In this document: positions 15,942-23,196 of the stretch, piece after piece
How positions within the stretch are numbered: the stretch's first letter is position 1
How the letters are laid out: every line of letters begins with the position of its first letter
Assembly (NCBI GenBank): GCA_021300575.1
Contig: JAJTDM010000019.1
Location: 1 to 64,000, forward strand
From: Rubrivivax sp.
Lineage (GTDB): Bacteria; Pseudomonadota; Gammaproteobacteria; Burkholderiales; Burkholderiaceae_C
Direction: 5' to 3'
DNA length: 64,000 nucleotides
The notes under the pieces: model-generated
Told to the model about the DNA's origin: nothing
Seen by the model: only the letters and a program-made list of their open reading frames with translations
The model's database searches: none
Translations under genes and position numbers: made by a program

Positions 15942-17873
15942 TCACGGGGCCGGCAAGACTGGCAGGTGCTCGGGCGGCAACCCGGCCAGGGCGCGCTCCC
16001 ACATGCGCTCGTAGAGTGCCTCGATGTCTCGCGCAACACGTTCGCCACTGAACAGCGGCGATGTCAAGCGGGCCGCGCGCACCCGGTCGCGCAAGGATTG
16101 GCGCATGCCGGCATCCAACGCAAGCTCCATCACCTTGGCTTCGTAGGTTTCCACACTGTTACAGATGGTGTCGGGAACGCCCACAGCCTTCAGCAGGCTG
16201 CCCGCCACGCGGGAAGCGAAGGTCTGACCCGTCCAGGTGACCACCGGCACACCAGCCCACAGCATGTCGCTCACCGTGGTGTGACCGTTGCAGGGCCAGG
16301 TGTCCAGGTACAGGTCGGCACAGCCGATCCGGTCCAGATGGGGCTGCTGCACCATGGTGGGGGCGAAGATCAGCCGAGAGGGGTCAATGCCGCGGGCCTC
16401 GGCCTCGCGCTTGAGCGTTGGCGGCGATTGCTCGTTCCAGGAATGCAGCCACAGCACGGCCTGCGGCAGCCGGTGTAACAAGCGGCACCAGACGTCAAAC
16501 ACCTCCGGCGAAATCTTGTAGGCCTGGTTGAAACCACAAAGCACCAGCGCGTCTTCAGGCAAGCCCTGTGAAGCACGCGACGGCGGCACCGGCAGCGGGC
16601 GTGTACCGTCGTTGCACTGGTAACAGCCTGGCAGCTGGGCGATCTTCTCGCTGAAGTAGCCCGCACTCTCCAGCGGGGTAACGTGAGTATCCCCGATCAC
16701 GTAGTCGATGAAGTCCGCCCCGCTGGTGCCCGGAAAGCCCAGATACGCCACCTGCACCGGTGCGGGACGGAAGGCAAACACGGCCGGGCGAGCATCCTGC
16801 GTGTACCCCTTCAGATCGACCAGGATGTCGATGTTCTGGTCTCTCATGTGCTGCGCCATCTGCATCGGGCTCATGTCGCGTGCCAGCACATGGTGATCAG
16901 CAGCATGGACCATGCGATGCCGAATGGCACTTGAGTCCTCTGATCCGTAGCTGTAAAGCGTCACTTCGAACCGGGTTCGGTCGTGACGCTCCAACAATTC
17001 AGCCATGAGATAGGCCGTCGCATGTTGTCGTACGTCCGCAGTGACATAGGCCAAACGGATGGTCTGGCCCGGCGTCGGGGCTCGAGGGGGAAGCGCAGAC
17101 ACATACCTGGCATGGTGACGGGCGCAAGAACGGGCTGCACGCAGTTGCAGCGTCGGATCGGCCAGCAAGACCACGTGCACGAATGGGTTGGTTTGCGTGT
17201 CTGCGTCTGGCTTCAGGTTCTCGACTGACTTCCGCAACTCCGTCAACTGCTCGGTATCGCGCCTCCAGTTGCAGACGTCTCGCTCATAAAACACCAAGAG
17301 ATCTCGGACACAGGCTTCAAGCGGACCAAGCCCGAGGATCAGCGCGGTCCTGAAGCATTCAGCAGCCTCCTGCTTGAGAGAGATCTCATTGAATGCCAAG
17401 CCCAGGTCAAGGTGCGCCCTGGCCACCGAAGGCTCATGCCCCAAGGCCTGCAGGTAGGCATCAATGGCGAGCCGGGGCCGTGCGAGCCTCATCTGGGCCG
17501 TCCCCAGGACGCAATAGGCATCTGCGGACATCAAGGGTTTGGGTGCAGTGCTCAGTAACCGCACCAGTTCCTCATGCCTGTTCATTCGCATCAGGATGCT
17601 CACCCGAAGCGCAAATGCAACGGGATGCATCGGGCTCGCGAGTGCGGCTTGGTCAGCCACTTCCAACGCCCGGTCAAGTTCCCCACACTTCATGAGTGCG
17701 TCGGCGAGATTGAGTCCGTAGATCGCTTCCTGCGGCCGCCAACGCGCAGCTTTCTCGAATTGGCGCACGGCATCCATGTAGAGCCCTTTGCGGATGGACT
17801 TCTGGCCGGCCTGCAAGGCCTGCTCGGCAAGAACGGCAGCGTTGCGGGCAGCGGGCAGGGGCGGCGGGCGCAT
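15942..17873 (-). CDS. TPR-containing GT41 glycosyltransferase (OGT/SPINDLY-like)
   Basis: A 643-residue protein with TPR helices over residues 10-240 and a C-terminal OGT-type (Glyco_transf_41) catalytic region. Catalytic motifs are LAYVTADVRQHATAYLM, DILVDLKGYTQDARP, PVQVAYLGFPGTSG followed by FIDYVIGD, CGFNQAYKISPEVFDVW and LDTWPCNGHTTVSDMLWAG. These enzymes add a sugar to Ser/Thr of proteins in the cytoplasm, with TPRs holding the acceptor. The gene is divergent from flagellin 1, so flagellin is the obvious candidate acceptor. AAGGAG lies nine bases before the ATG. The donor (UDP-GlcNAc in eukaryotic OGT) cannot be read from the sequence. Confidence 0.85.
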   Translation of the reverse strand: MRPPPLPAARNAAVLAEQALQAGQKSIRKGLYMDAVRQFEKAARWRPQEAIYGLNLADALMKCGELDRALEVADQAALASPMHPVAFALRVSILMRMNRHEELVRLLSTAPKPLMSADAYCVLGTAQMRLARPRLAIDAYLQALGHEPSVARAHLDLGLAFNEISLKQEAAECFRTALILGLGPLEACVRDLLVFYERDVCNWRRDTEQLTELRKSVENLKPDADTQTNPFVHVVLLADPTLQLRAARSCARHHARYVSALPPRAPTPGQTIRLAYVTADVRQHATAYLMAELLERHDRTRFEVTLYSYGSEDSSAIRHRMVHAADHHVLARDMSPMQMAQHMRDQNIDILVDLKGYTQDARPAVFAFRPAPVQVAYLGFPGTSGADFIDYVIGDTHVTPLESAGYFSEKIAQLPGCYQCNDGTRPLPVPPSRASQGLPEDALVLCGFNQAYKISPEVFDVWCRLLHRLPQAVLWLHSWNEQSPPTLKREAEARGIDPSRLIFAPTMVQQPHLDRIGCADLYLDTWPCNGHTTVSDMLWAGVPVVTWTGQTFASRVAGSLLKAVGVPDTICNSVETYEAKVMELALDAGMRQSLRDRVRAARLTSPLFSGERVARDIEALYERMWERALAGLPPEHLPVLPAP

Positions 17874-17892
17874 GGGTGGGTCTCCTTCGGGC

Positions 17893-17919
17893 TCAAGTCT
17901 TGTTCAAGCGTGCCGATAG
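17893..17919 (+). promoter_or_regulatory. Sigma-28 (FliA) promoter, distal, flagellin 1
   Basis: TCAAGTCT, an 11-base spacer and GCCGATAG match the flagellar consensus TAAAGTTT-N11-GCCGATAA (7 of 8 in the -10 box). Transcription would start near 17926 and leave a leader of about 340 bases. Confidence 0.55.
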
Positions 17920-18059
17920 TAGACGTGGGCCTGAGTTGCAGACGGCAGGAACAAGCTCGGTTATCTCTGCCATTTCATAGCCAGGCAGACCGTCGCACCC
18001 CTTCAGCTTGAAGTCGCAGGAGCAGCGTCGGCAAGCGGCGGGAAACTGAAAAGAAGCCC

Positions 18060-18087
18060 TCAAGTTCATCAATTCGACAGCCGATAA
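18060..18087 (+). promoter_or_regulatory. Sigma-28 (FliA) promoter, proximal, flagellin 1
   Basis: TCAAGTTC, a 12-base spacer and a perfect GCCGATAA -10 box. The start site would be near 18094, about 175 bases before the ATG. It uses the same -10 sequence and spacer as the fliS promoter. Confidence 0.65.
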
Positions 18088-18267
18088 CGGTTCATCGGGA
18101 GGCCCAAGAAACCTTCCGAGGTCCGGAAATAGCCGGCCGTGTGACCTGAACTGCACGATGGTGTGCACCAGGAATCAGCGGATGACTACCCGGACGCACC
18201 CAGCGAAAGCTGGGAACGGCAAAGCCGGCGTCTGCCGGGAGTCATCTCAATTTATGGAGAGTCCATC

Positions 18268-19092
18268 ATGGCATTGAGCATCAACACCAACGTGATTTCG
18301 CTGAATTCACAGCGGCAATTGAGCAACACACAAAACTCCCTGGGTACGGCGATGGAACGCCTGTCCTCGGGTCTGCGCGTCAACAGCTCGAAGGACGACG
18401 CGGCAGGCCTGGCCATCGCCTCGCGAATGGAGTCGCAGGTGCGCGGCCAGAACGTGGCCATCCGCAACGCCAACGACGCCATCTCGCTGGCACAGACGGC
18501 TGAAGGCGCCATCGGCAAGGTCAGTGACATGCTGCAACGCATGCGTGAACTGGCCGTGCAATCCGCAAACTCCACGAACAGCACCGCTGACCGCGGCAAC
18601 CTGAATGCCGAGTTCCAGCAACTCAACTCCGAGATCGCCCGCACGATTTCGTCCACGCGGTTCAACGGACTGGCCGTCATTGGTACGGACGCTGGAGGAC
18701 AGAGTTTCCAGGTGGGCGAGCTCAGCACTGACCGGGTGGCCGTGACCACCACCAATCTGGGAACGAATTCCACGATCACAGCAGTGGCCAGCAACGACAT
18801 CACGTCGCAAGGCAATGCCTCCACGGCGATGGCGAATGTGGATGCCGCCCTGTCAACCGTCAACGTGGAGCGTGCGAATTACGGCGCCTACCAGAACCGG
18901 TTCGACACAATCATTTCAACGCTGCAGGTCTCGTCCAACAACACTGCTGCGGCGCGCGGTCGGATCGTGGATGCCGACTTCGCCACGGAAACTGCCAACC
19001 TGTCGCGCTCGCAGATCCTCCAGCAAGCAGGCACGGCCATGGTGGCACAGGCCAACCAGCTGCCGCAGCAGGTGCTCAGTCTGCTGCGCTGA
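18268..19092 (+). CDS. fliC: Flagellin 1
   Basis: The filament subunit is secreted through the flagellar export apparatus. The 274-residue protein has only the conserved terminal domains: an N-terminal D0/D1 (MALSINTNVISLNSQR, RLSSGLRVNSSKDDAAGLAIA, MLQRMRELAVQSAN) and C-terminal D1/D0 (NRFDTIISTLQ, QILQQAGTAMVAQANQ, LLR end). The variable D2/D3 insert is missing, typical of short flagellins. It starts at 18268 behind a GGAGAG site; the open frame upstream is not coding. Flagellin 2, 280 bases downstream, is highly similar. Two sigma-28 promoters precede it. Ser and Thr in the central part are possible glycosylation sites. Confidence 0.95.
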   Translation: MALSINTNVISLNSQRQLSNTQNSLGTAMERLSSGLRVNSSKDDAAGLAIASRMESQVRGQNVAIRNANDAISLAQTAEGAIGKVSDMLQRMRELAVQSANSTNSTADRGNLNAEFQQLNSEIARTISSTRFNGLAVIGTDAGGQSFQVGELSTDRVAVTTTNLGTNSTITAVASNDITSQGNASTAMANVDAALSTVNVERANYGAYQNRFDTIISTLQVSSNNTAAARGRIVDADFATETANLSRSQILQQAGTAMVAQANQLPQQVLSLLR

Positions 19093-19172
19093 TGGCTTCG
19101 GGTGGCGGGGGCGTCAAGCCTCCGCCCGTCACAGCAAGCGGGTGTGCCAAACCACATCCGCTTTGGTTACAC

Positions 19173-19195
19173 ACAGGGGCTCACGGAGCCCCTGT
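19173..19195. terminator. Strong hairpin between flagellins 1 and 2
   Basis: A perfect 10-bp inverted repeat (ACAGGGGCTC / GAGCCCCTGT) with a three-base ACG loop lies 80 bases after flagellin 1. There is no T-run, so it may end or stabilise the transcript rather than act as a classical terminator. Confidence 0.5.
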
Positions 19196-19372
19196 TGCCA
19201 TTGGGGCTACGGTTCCGAATTGGCGGGTTTTCCGCCTGTTGTTCAAACGATGGTCATCCCCCAGAAAGCCGAAAAATCTGTTTCAAGCAGGTTCTTCAGT
19301 TTTCGGACCGACGCGCTTGCGGCAGCCACCCGTTTCGGGTGGATTTGATCTCAACGAAACGGAGTACCCCCC

Positions 19373-20200
19373 ATGGCACAGACCATCAATACCAATATGG
19401 CGGCGCTGACAGCCCAGCGTCATCTCTACACCAGCCAGGGTTCGCTGGCCACCTCGATGGAGAGGCTTTCGTCGGGCCTGCGCGTGAATTCGGCACGCGA
19501 CGACGCCGCTGGCCTGGCCATCGCGTCCCGAATGGAAACGCAGATCAAGGGTCAGAACGTGGCCATCCGAAACGCCAACGATGCGGTTTCGCTGGCACAG
19601 ACGGCTGAAGGCGCCATCGGCAAGGTCACGGACATGCTTCAGCGCATGCGTGAACTGGCTGTGCAATCGGCCAACGCCACCAACACCACTGCCGATCGGG
19701 GCAACCTGAATGCCGAATTCCAGCAGTTGAACTCAGAGGTTTCACGCACGATCACCTCCACGCGCTTCAACGGGCTGGCCGTGATTGGCGCTGATGCCGG
19801 AGCCCAAAGCTATCAGGTGGGCGAGCTCAGCACTGACCGTGTCGCGTTCACCACCACAAATCTCGGCACCAATGCGACGATCACGGCGGTGGGTAGCAAC
19901 GACATCACGTCCCAGGCCAATGCATCGACGGCGATGGCGAACATCGATGCTGCACTGTCCACGGTCAACGTCGAGCGTGCCACTTACGGCGCTTACCAGA
20001 ACCGCTTCGAGGCCATCATTTCCACCCTGCAAGTGGCGGTGACGAACAATTCGGCGTCACGCAGCCGCATCATGGATGCTGATTTCGCGGCTGAAACCGC
20101 CAACATGTCGCGGGCGCAGATCCTTCAGCAGGCCGGCACCGCCATGATGGCGCAGGCCAATCAGGCGCCTCAGCAGGTGATGAGCCTGCTGCGCGGTTGA
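19373..20200 (+). CDS. Flagellin 2
   Basis: A 275-residue short flagellin with the same layout as flagellin 1: N-terminal MAQTINTNMAALTAQR and RLSSGLRVNSARDDAAGLAIA, and C-terminal QILQQAGTAMMAQANQ ending LLRG. GGAG lies eight bases before the ATG. It differs from flagellin 1 mainly at the extreme N-terminus and near the C-terminus; a stretch of 40 bases around 18483 and 19590 is identical. No clear sigma-28 site is visible in its 280-base upstream gap, so it may depend on read-through or on a promoter I cannot recognise. Probably a tandem duplicate giving a mixed filament. Confidence 0.95.
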   Translation: MAQTINTNMAALTAQRHLYTSQGSLATSMERLSSGLRVNSARDDAAGLAIASRMETQIKGQNVAIRNANDAVSLAQTAEGAIGKVTDMLQRMRELAVQSANATNTTADRGNLNAEFQQLNSEVSRTITSTRFNGLAVIGADAGAQSYQVGELSTDRVAFTTTNLGTNATITAVGSNDITSQANASTAMANIDAALSTVNVERATYGAYQNRFEAIISTLQVAVTNNSASRSRIMDADFAAETANMSRAQILQQAGTAMMAQANQAPQQVMSLLRG

Positions 20201-20238
20201 CGCCAGAGCTCGCGTTGCTTTTTCAATGAACATGGGGA

Positions 20239-20269
20239 TCGCCCGCCGGTTAGATTGACTGGCGGGCGA
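20239..20269 (+). terminator. Hairpin between flagellin 2 and fliD
   Basis: TCGCCCGCC and GGCGGGCGA form a nine-base stem that extends by two further pairs and a wobble, leaving a seven-base loop. It is placed 38 bases after the flagellin 2 stop and 26 before fliD. It lacks a T-run and could attenuate read-through into fliD. Confidence 0.45.
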
Positions 20270-20295
20270 CACGCCCAATTCTGGAGACCTCTGCC

Positions 20296-21717
20296 ATGAC
20301 CAGCCTCTCCTCCCCCGGTGTGGGCAGCGGCCTGGACGTCAAGACCATCGTCAGCCAGTTGGTGGCGCTGGAGCGCAGGCCCATCGACAAACTCGAACGC
20401 GACAAGTCCGCGGTCGAGGCCAAACTGTCCTCGTTTGGTCTGTTGCAGAGCTACACGAACAATCTGCGGGACGCGGCCAAGAAGCTGGCCCTGCCCGGTA
20501 CCTGGGCGGTATCCACCGCCACCAGCAGTGATGACAAGCTGGTGTCCGCCTCCAGCAGCGGCACGGCCTCGTCGGGCAGCTTCAGCATCAACGCCAGCCA
20601 GCTCGCGCGCGCGCAGAGCCTGGCTTCCAGCGCGTTCGCCGGTTCCTCCACCACGTTCGGAGCCGGCACCCTCACGCTGCAGTTGGGCCAGTGGACAGCG
20701 GGCGCGCCGCCCAGCTTTGCCGCCAAGAGCGGGGCCGCCCCGCAGAACATCACGGTCGACGCCGGCGACAGCCTTGACACCATCAAGAACAAGATCAACG
20801 CCGCAGGTGCGGGCGTGTCAGCCTCGCTCGTCAACGACGGCTCCGGCACGCGCCTGGTGGTGCGATCACAGTCCACGGGCGAGGTGAACGCGGTCAAGAT
20901 CACCAGCACGGGCGATGCCTCCCTGAACGATCTGGCCTACAGCCCGGACGAAGTGGCCACCGGTACGATGACCGAGACCCTGAGCGCGCTCAACGCCAAT
21001 GTCACGCTCAATGGGCTGGCAGTCAGCAGCGCCAGCAACACCTTGTCTGACGCCATCCAGGGCGTAACCTTGACCCTCAAGCAGGTCACCGCAAGCCCGG
21101 TGGAAGTCACCGTGGGTCCAGACACCGCCGCCATGCGCAAGGCGGTGGACGACTTCACCAAGGCGTACAACGATCTGAACACCTACATCGCGGACCAGAC
21201 CAAGTACGACCCCGAGAAAAAGGTGGCTGGCAAGCTGCAGGGAGACGCCGCCACGCGCACGCTGCAGGGCCAGCTCAGAAGTCTGGTCCAGGCCACCAGC
21301 GGTGCTTCGGGCACCTTCGCCAGGCTGTCAGCTGCGGGCGTCGAAATGCAGCGCAATGGAGGCCTGACCGTCAACAGCACCCGATTCACCGCCGCCCTGG
21401 CCGACCCAGCGACCCTGGCCACCGCCTTCACCGCTGATGCTGCTGGCGATGCGAACGATGGCTTTGGCGTGCGCTTTGCGAGCCTGACCACAACCTTGAC
21501 AGACGCAGACGGCTTGCTGCAGCGCCGTGCCGATGGCATCCGCGCCCAGATCAAGCGCCAGGAGTCGGAGATGTCTGCCCTGGAAAGCCGCGTGGCGCGT
21601 ACCGAGGAGCGGCTGCTCAAGCAGTACAACGCGCTGGACAGCAACCTGGGCCGCCTCAACGGCCTGGGCGGCTACGTGAGTCAGCAGGTCGCCGCCTGGA
21701 ACAATTCGAAGGGCTGA
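20296..21717 (+). CDS. fliD: Flagellar filament cap protein FliD
   Basis: FliD caps the growing filament and helps flagellin fold in. The 473-residue protein starts with MTSLSSPGVGSGLDVKTIVSQLVALERRP, the classic FliD N-terminus, and has a Ser/Thr/Ala-rich centre and a C-terminal coiled coil (RIRAQIKRQ-like heptads, ending with FxxLDSxxxxLNGLGGYVSQQ). Length is typical. It follows flagellin 2 by 95 bases with a hairpin between them, and precedes fliS and fliT, the chaperones for flagellin and FliD. Confidence 0.93.
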   Translation: MTSLSSPGVGSGLDVKTIVSQLVALERRPIDKLERDKSAVEAKLSSFGLLQSYTNNLRDAAKKLALPGTWAVSTATSSDDKLVSASSSGTASSGSFSINASQLARAQSLASSAFAGSSTTFGAGTLTLQLGQWTAGAPPSFAAKSGAAPQNITVDAGDSLDTIKNKINAAGAGVSASLVNDGSGTRLVVRSQSTGEVNAVKITSTGDASLNDLAYSPDEVATGTMTETLSALNANVTLNGLAVSSASNTLSDAIQGVTLTLKQVTASPVEVTVGPDTAAMRKAVDDFTKAYNDLNTYIADQTKYDPEKKVAGKLQGDAATRTLQGQLRSLVQATSGASGTFARLSAAGVEMQRNGGLTVNSTRFTAALADPATLATAFTADAAGDANDGFGVRFASLTTTLTDADGLLQRRADGIRAQIKRQESEMSALESRVARTEERLLKQYNALDSNLGRLNGLGGYVSQQVAAWNNSKG

Positions 21718-21778
21718 CCGGCCCGCACGATCAGGAGAACTGGGGCACATTGGCCGGCTGATTCAAAGCCTGCCGAAC

Positions 21779-21806
21779 TCAAGCAAGCGGGGGAACCGGC
21801 CGATAA
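21779..21806 (+). promoter_or_regulatory. Sigma-28 (FliA) promoter, fliS-fliT
   Basis: TCAAGCAA, a 12-base spacer and a perfect GCCGATAA. The start would be near 21813, about 34 bases before the fliS ATG, a good distance. It gives the chaperone pair its own late-class promoter. Confidence 0.6.
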
Positions 21807-21846
21807 CTGAGGGGAAGGTTCCACACCCTGACAGGAGTTCCCCAAC

Positions 21847-22260
21847 ATGTTCGCATCCCCCCGCACCCACGCTGACAGCTACCACCGCGTTCACGTCGAA
21901 TCCGGCGCGCAGTCGGGTGACCCGCACAAACTGATCGAGATGCTGCTCCAAGGCGCCATCGATGCCATCCACAAGGCCCGCGGCGCACTGGAGCGCCAGG
22001 ACCTCCGCATCAAGGGCGAACAGGTCGGCAAGGCCGTGCGTATCGTGGAAGAGGGCCTGCGCGCCGCGCTGGATCCGGTGGCTGGCGGGCAGATCGCCGC
22101 AGAACTGGACCAGCTGTACGGCTATGTGGTGCGCAAGCTGACCCTGGCCAACATCCGCAACGATGACGCGGCGTTGATGGAGTGTGCACAACTGCTGCAA
22201 CCCATCCAGGACGCCTGGGCCGGTATCCGCCCTGCGGTGGGAAGCGGGCGGCCCCAATGA
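21847..22260 (+). CDS. fliS: Flagellin export chaperone FliS
   Basis: FliS is a cytoplasmic helical chaperone that binds the flagellin C-terminus before export. The 137-residue protein has YHRVHVESGAQSGDPHKLIEMLLQGAI near its start, as in FliS, then helices with LDPVAGGQIAAELDQLYGYVVRKLTLANIRND. ACAGGAG precedes the ATG. Its stop overlaps the fliT start. Confidence 0.9.
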   Translation: MFASPRTHADSYHRVHVESGAQSGDPHKLIEMLLQGAIDAIHKARGALERQDLRIKGEQVGKAVRIVEEGLRAALDPVAGGQIAAELDQLYGYVVRKLTLANIRNDDAALMECAQLLQPIQDAWAGIRPAVGSGRPQ

Positions 22261-22595
22261 AGGCGCCCCTCCACTCCCTGGTGGAGGGTGCGGGCGTGCC
22301 GCCCGGCATCCTTCACTACTACGAGGCCATTGAGAAGGCCAGCGCGGAAATGGTGGAAGCCGCCCGCGCAGGCCACTGGGATGACGTGGTGAAGCTGGAG
22401 GGGGCCTGCATGGTGCTGATCGGCCAGCTGAAGCTGGCAGCCCGGGAGGCCCAGCTGGATGCCGAGACCAGACGCGCCAAGTCCCGCATCATGCAGCGCA
22501 TCCTGGTCAACGACGCAGAGATCCGGCATCTGGCCGAACCCTGGCTGGGCGATCTGGAACAGATGATGGGCGGCAAGCTCAAGACCATCCACTGA
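22257..22595 (+). CDS. fliT: Flagellar chaperone FliT
   Basis: This 112-residue helical protein follows fliS with an ATGA overlap, the usual place of FliT, the chaperone for FliD and in enterics a regulator of FlhDC. Sequence features are HYYEAIEKASAEMVEAARAGHWDDVVKLE and a charged C-terminus with LGDLEQMM. FliT is poorly conserved, so position carries much of the call. The upstream extension of the open frame is a fliS shadow. Confidence 0.75.
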   Translation: MKAPLHSLVEGAGVPPGILHYYEAIEKASAEMVEAARAGHWDDVVKLEGACMVLIGQLKLAAREAQLDAETRRAKSRIMQRILVNDAEIRHLAEPWLGDLEQMMGGKLKTIH

Positions 22596-22620
22596 GCCGC
22601 GCAGTGAACGGCATCCCTAC

Positions 22621-22641
22621 CCCGCCGGCTGAGCCGGTGGG
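22621..22641. terminator. Hairpin between convergent fliT and fliE
   Basis: CCCGCCGGC, TGA loop and GCCGGTGGG form a nine-pair stem with one G-T wobble, symmetric enough to end both transcripts in the 54-base gap. No T-run. Confidence 0.45.
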
Positions 22642-22649
22642 CCCCGGGA

Positions 22650-22979
22650 TCACACCTGCATGTTCATGATGTCAGAGTAAGCCTGCACCAACCGGTTGCG
22701 CACCTGCAAGGTGGCCTGAAACCCGACCTGTGCCTTCTGCATCGCCACCATGGTCTCTTCCAGGCTGACGGTCGGGTTGTCCAGTTGCAGCTCGCGCTGC
22801 AGGCGCGTGGCTTCCAACTGGCTGCGGCTGACAGTCTTCAAGGCCTGGTCGATGGCGCTGGCGAAGCTGGGCCCCTCGGTCTTGGCGGCAGCCTTGCCGA
22901 TCTGTGACACCTCCGGGCGCAGGCCTGCCTTGGCCACGGCCTGGGCGAAATCAAAGGGCTTGAGCTTGACGATGTCCAT
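22650..22979 (-). CDS. fliE: Flagellar hook-basal body protein FliE
   Basis: FliE links the MS ring to the rod. The 109-residue protein starts at MDIVKLKPFDF behind AAGGAG and has the conserved C-terminal part SLEETMVAMQKAQVGFQATLQVRNRLVQAYSDIMNMQV-like (seen as ETMVAMQKAQVGFQA and VQAYSDIMNM). An upstream in-frame ATG at 23021 would put the sigma-28 box inside the gene, so the shorter start is preferred. The gene is transcribed opposite to fliF, from its own promoter at 23001-23027. Confidence 0.92.
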   Translation of the reverse strand: MDIVKLKPFDFAQAVAKAGLRPEVSQIGKAAAKTEGPSFASAIDQALKTVSRSQLEATRLQRELQLDNPTVSLEETMVAMQKAQVGFQATLQVRNRLVQAYSDIMNMQV

Positions 22980-23000
22980 GACGGCTCCTTGAGCAGGGGC

Positions 23001-23027
23001 CCAACGGCAGGGCGAGCGCAAACTTTA
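23001..23027 (-). promoter_or_regulatory. Sigma-28 (FliA) promoter, fliE
   Basis: Read on the minus strand: a perfect TAAAGTTT -35, exactly 11 bases, then GCCGTTGG (first four bases of GCCGATAA). The start would be near 22994, leaving a short leader with the AAGGAG site. The exact -35 and spacing make this credible despite the imperfect -10. Confidence 0.55.
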
Positions 23028-23196
23028 GGGGGACACCTCCCCTGTCGGTACCAGAATCTGAGGCGGATTTCCGGCCTTTCTCGGGCCATGCGAAGGCGGT
23101 GTGGTGCCGAAGAATCGACCCCCATCGCCCCACCCATGATCGTCACATCCCTGTGACCTTGGCGCGGTTGGCGATGTCGAACCGAACCGGACGCCC

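Larger units (their letters stand above)
17874..18267. other. Regulatory region upstream of flagellin 1
   Basis: This 394-base region has no convincing gene. It contains two sigma-28-like promoters facing flagellin 1 (17893 and 18060) and, at its left end, the leader of the divergent GT41 gene. The flagellin Shine-Dalgarno GGAGAG lies just before 18268. A minus-strand Cys-containing frame crosses it but overlaps both promoters and was not called. Confidence 0.5.

Noticed and set aside
17893..18168. Minus-strand frame of 91 residues with several Cys
   Set aside because: It overlaps both flagellin promoters, ends in an unnatural tail and matches no family that I recognise.
19201..19372. GCCGAAAA at 19268 and TTCAAACG nearby as a sigma-28 promoter for flagellin 2
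   Set aside because: The spacing is 18 bases rather than 11-12, and other pairings have poor -10 boxes.
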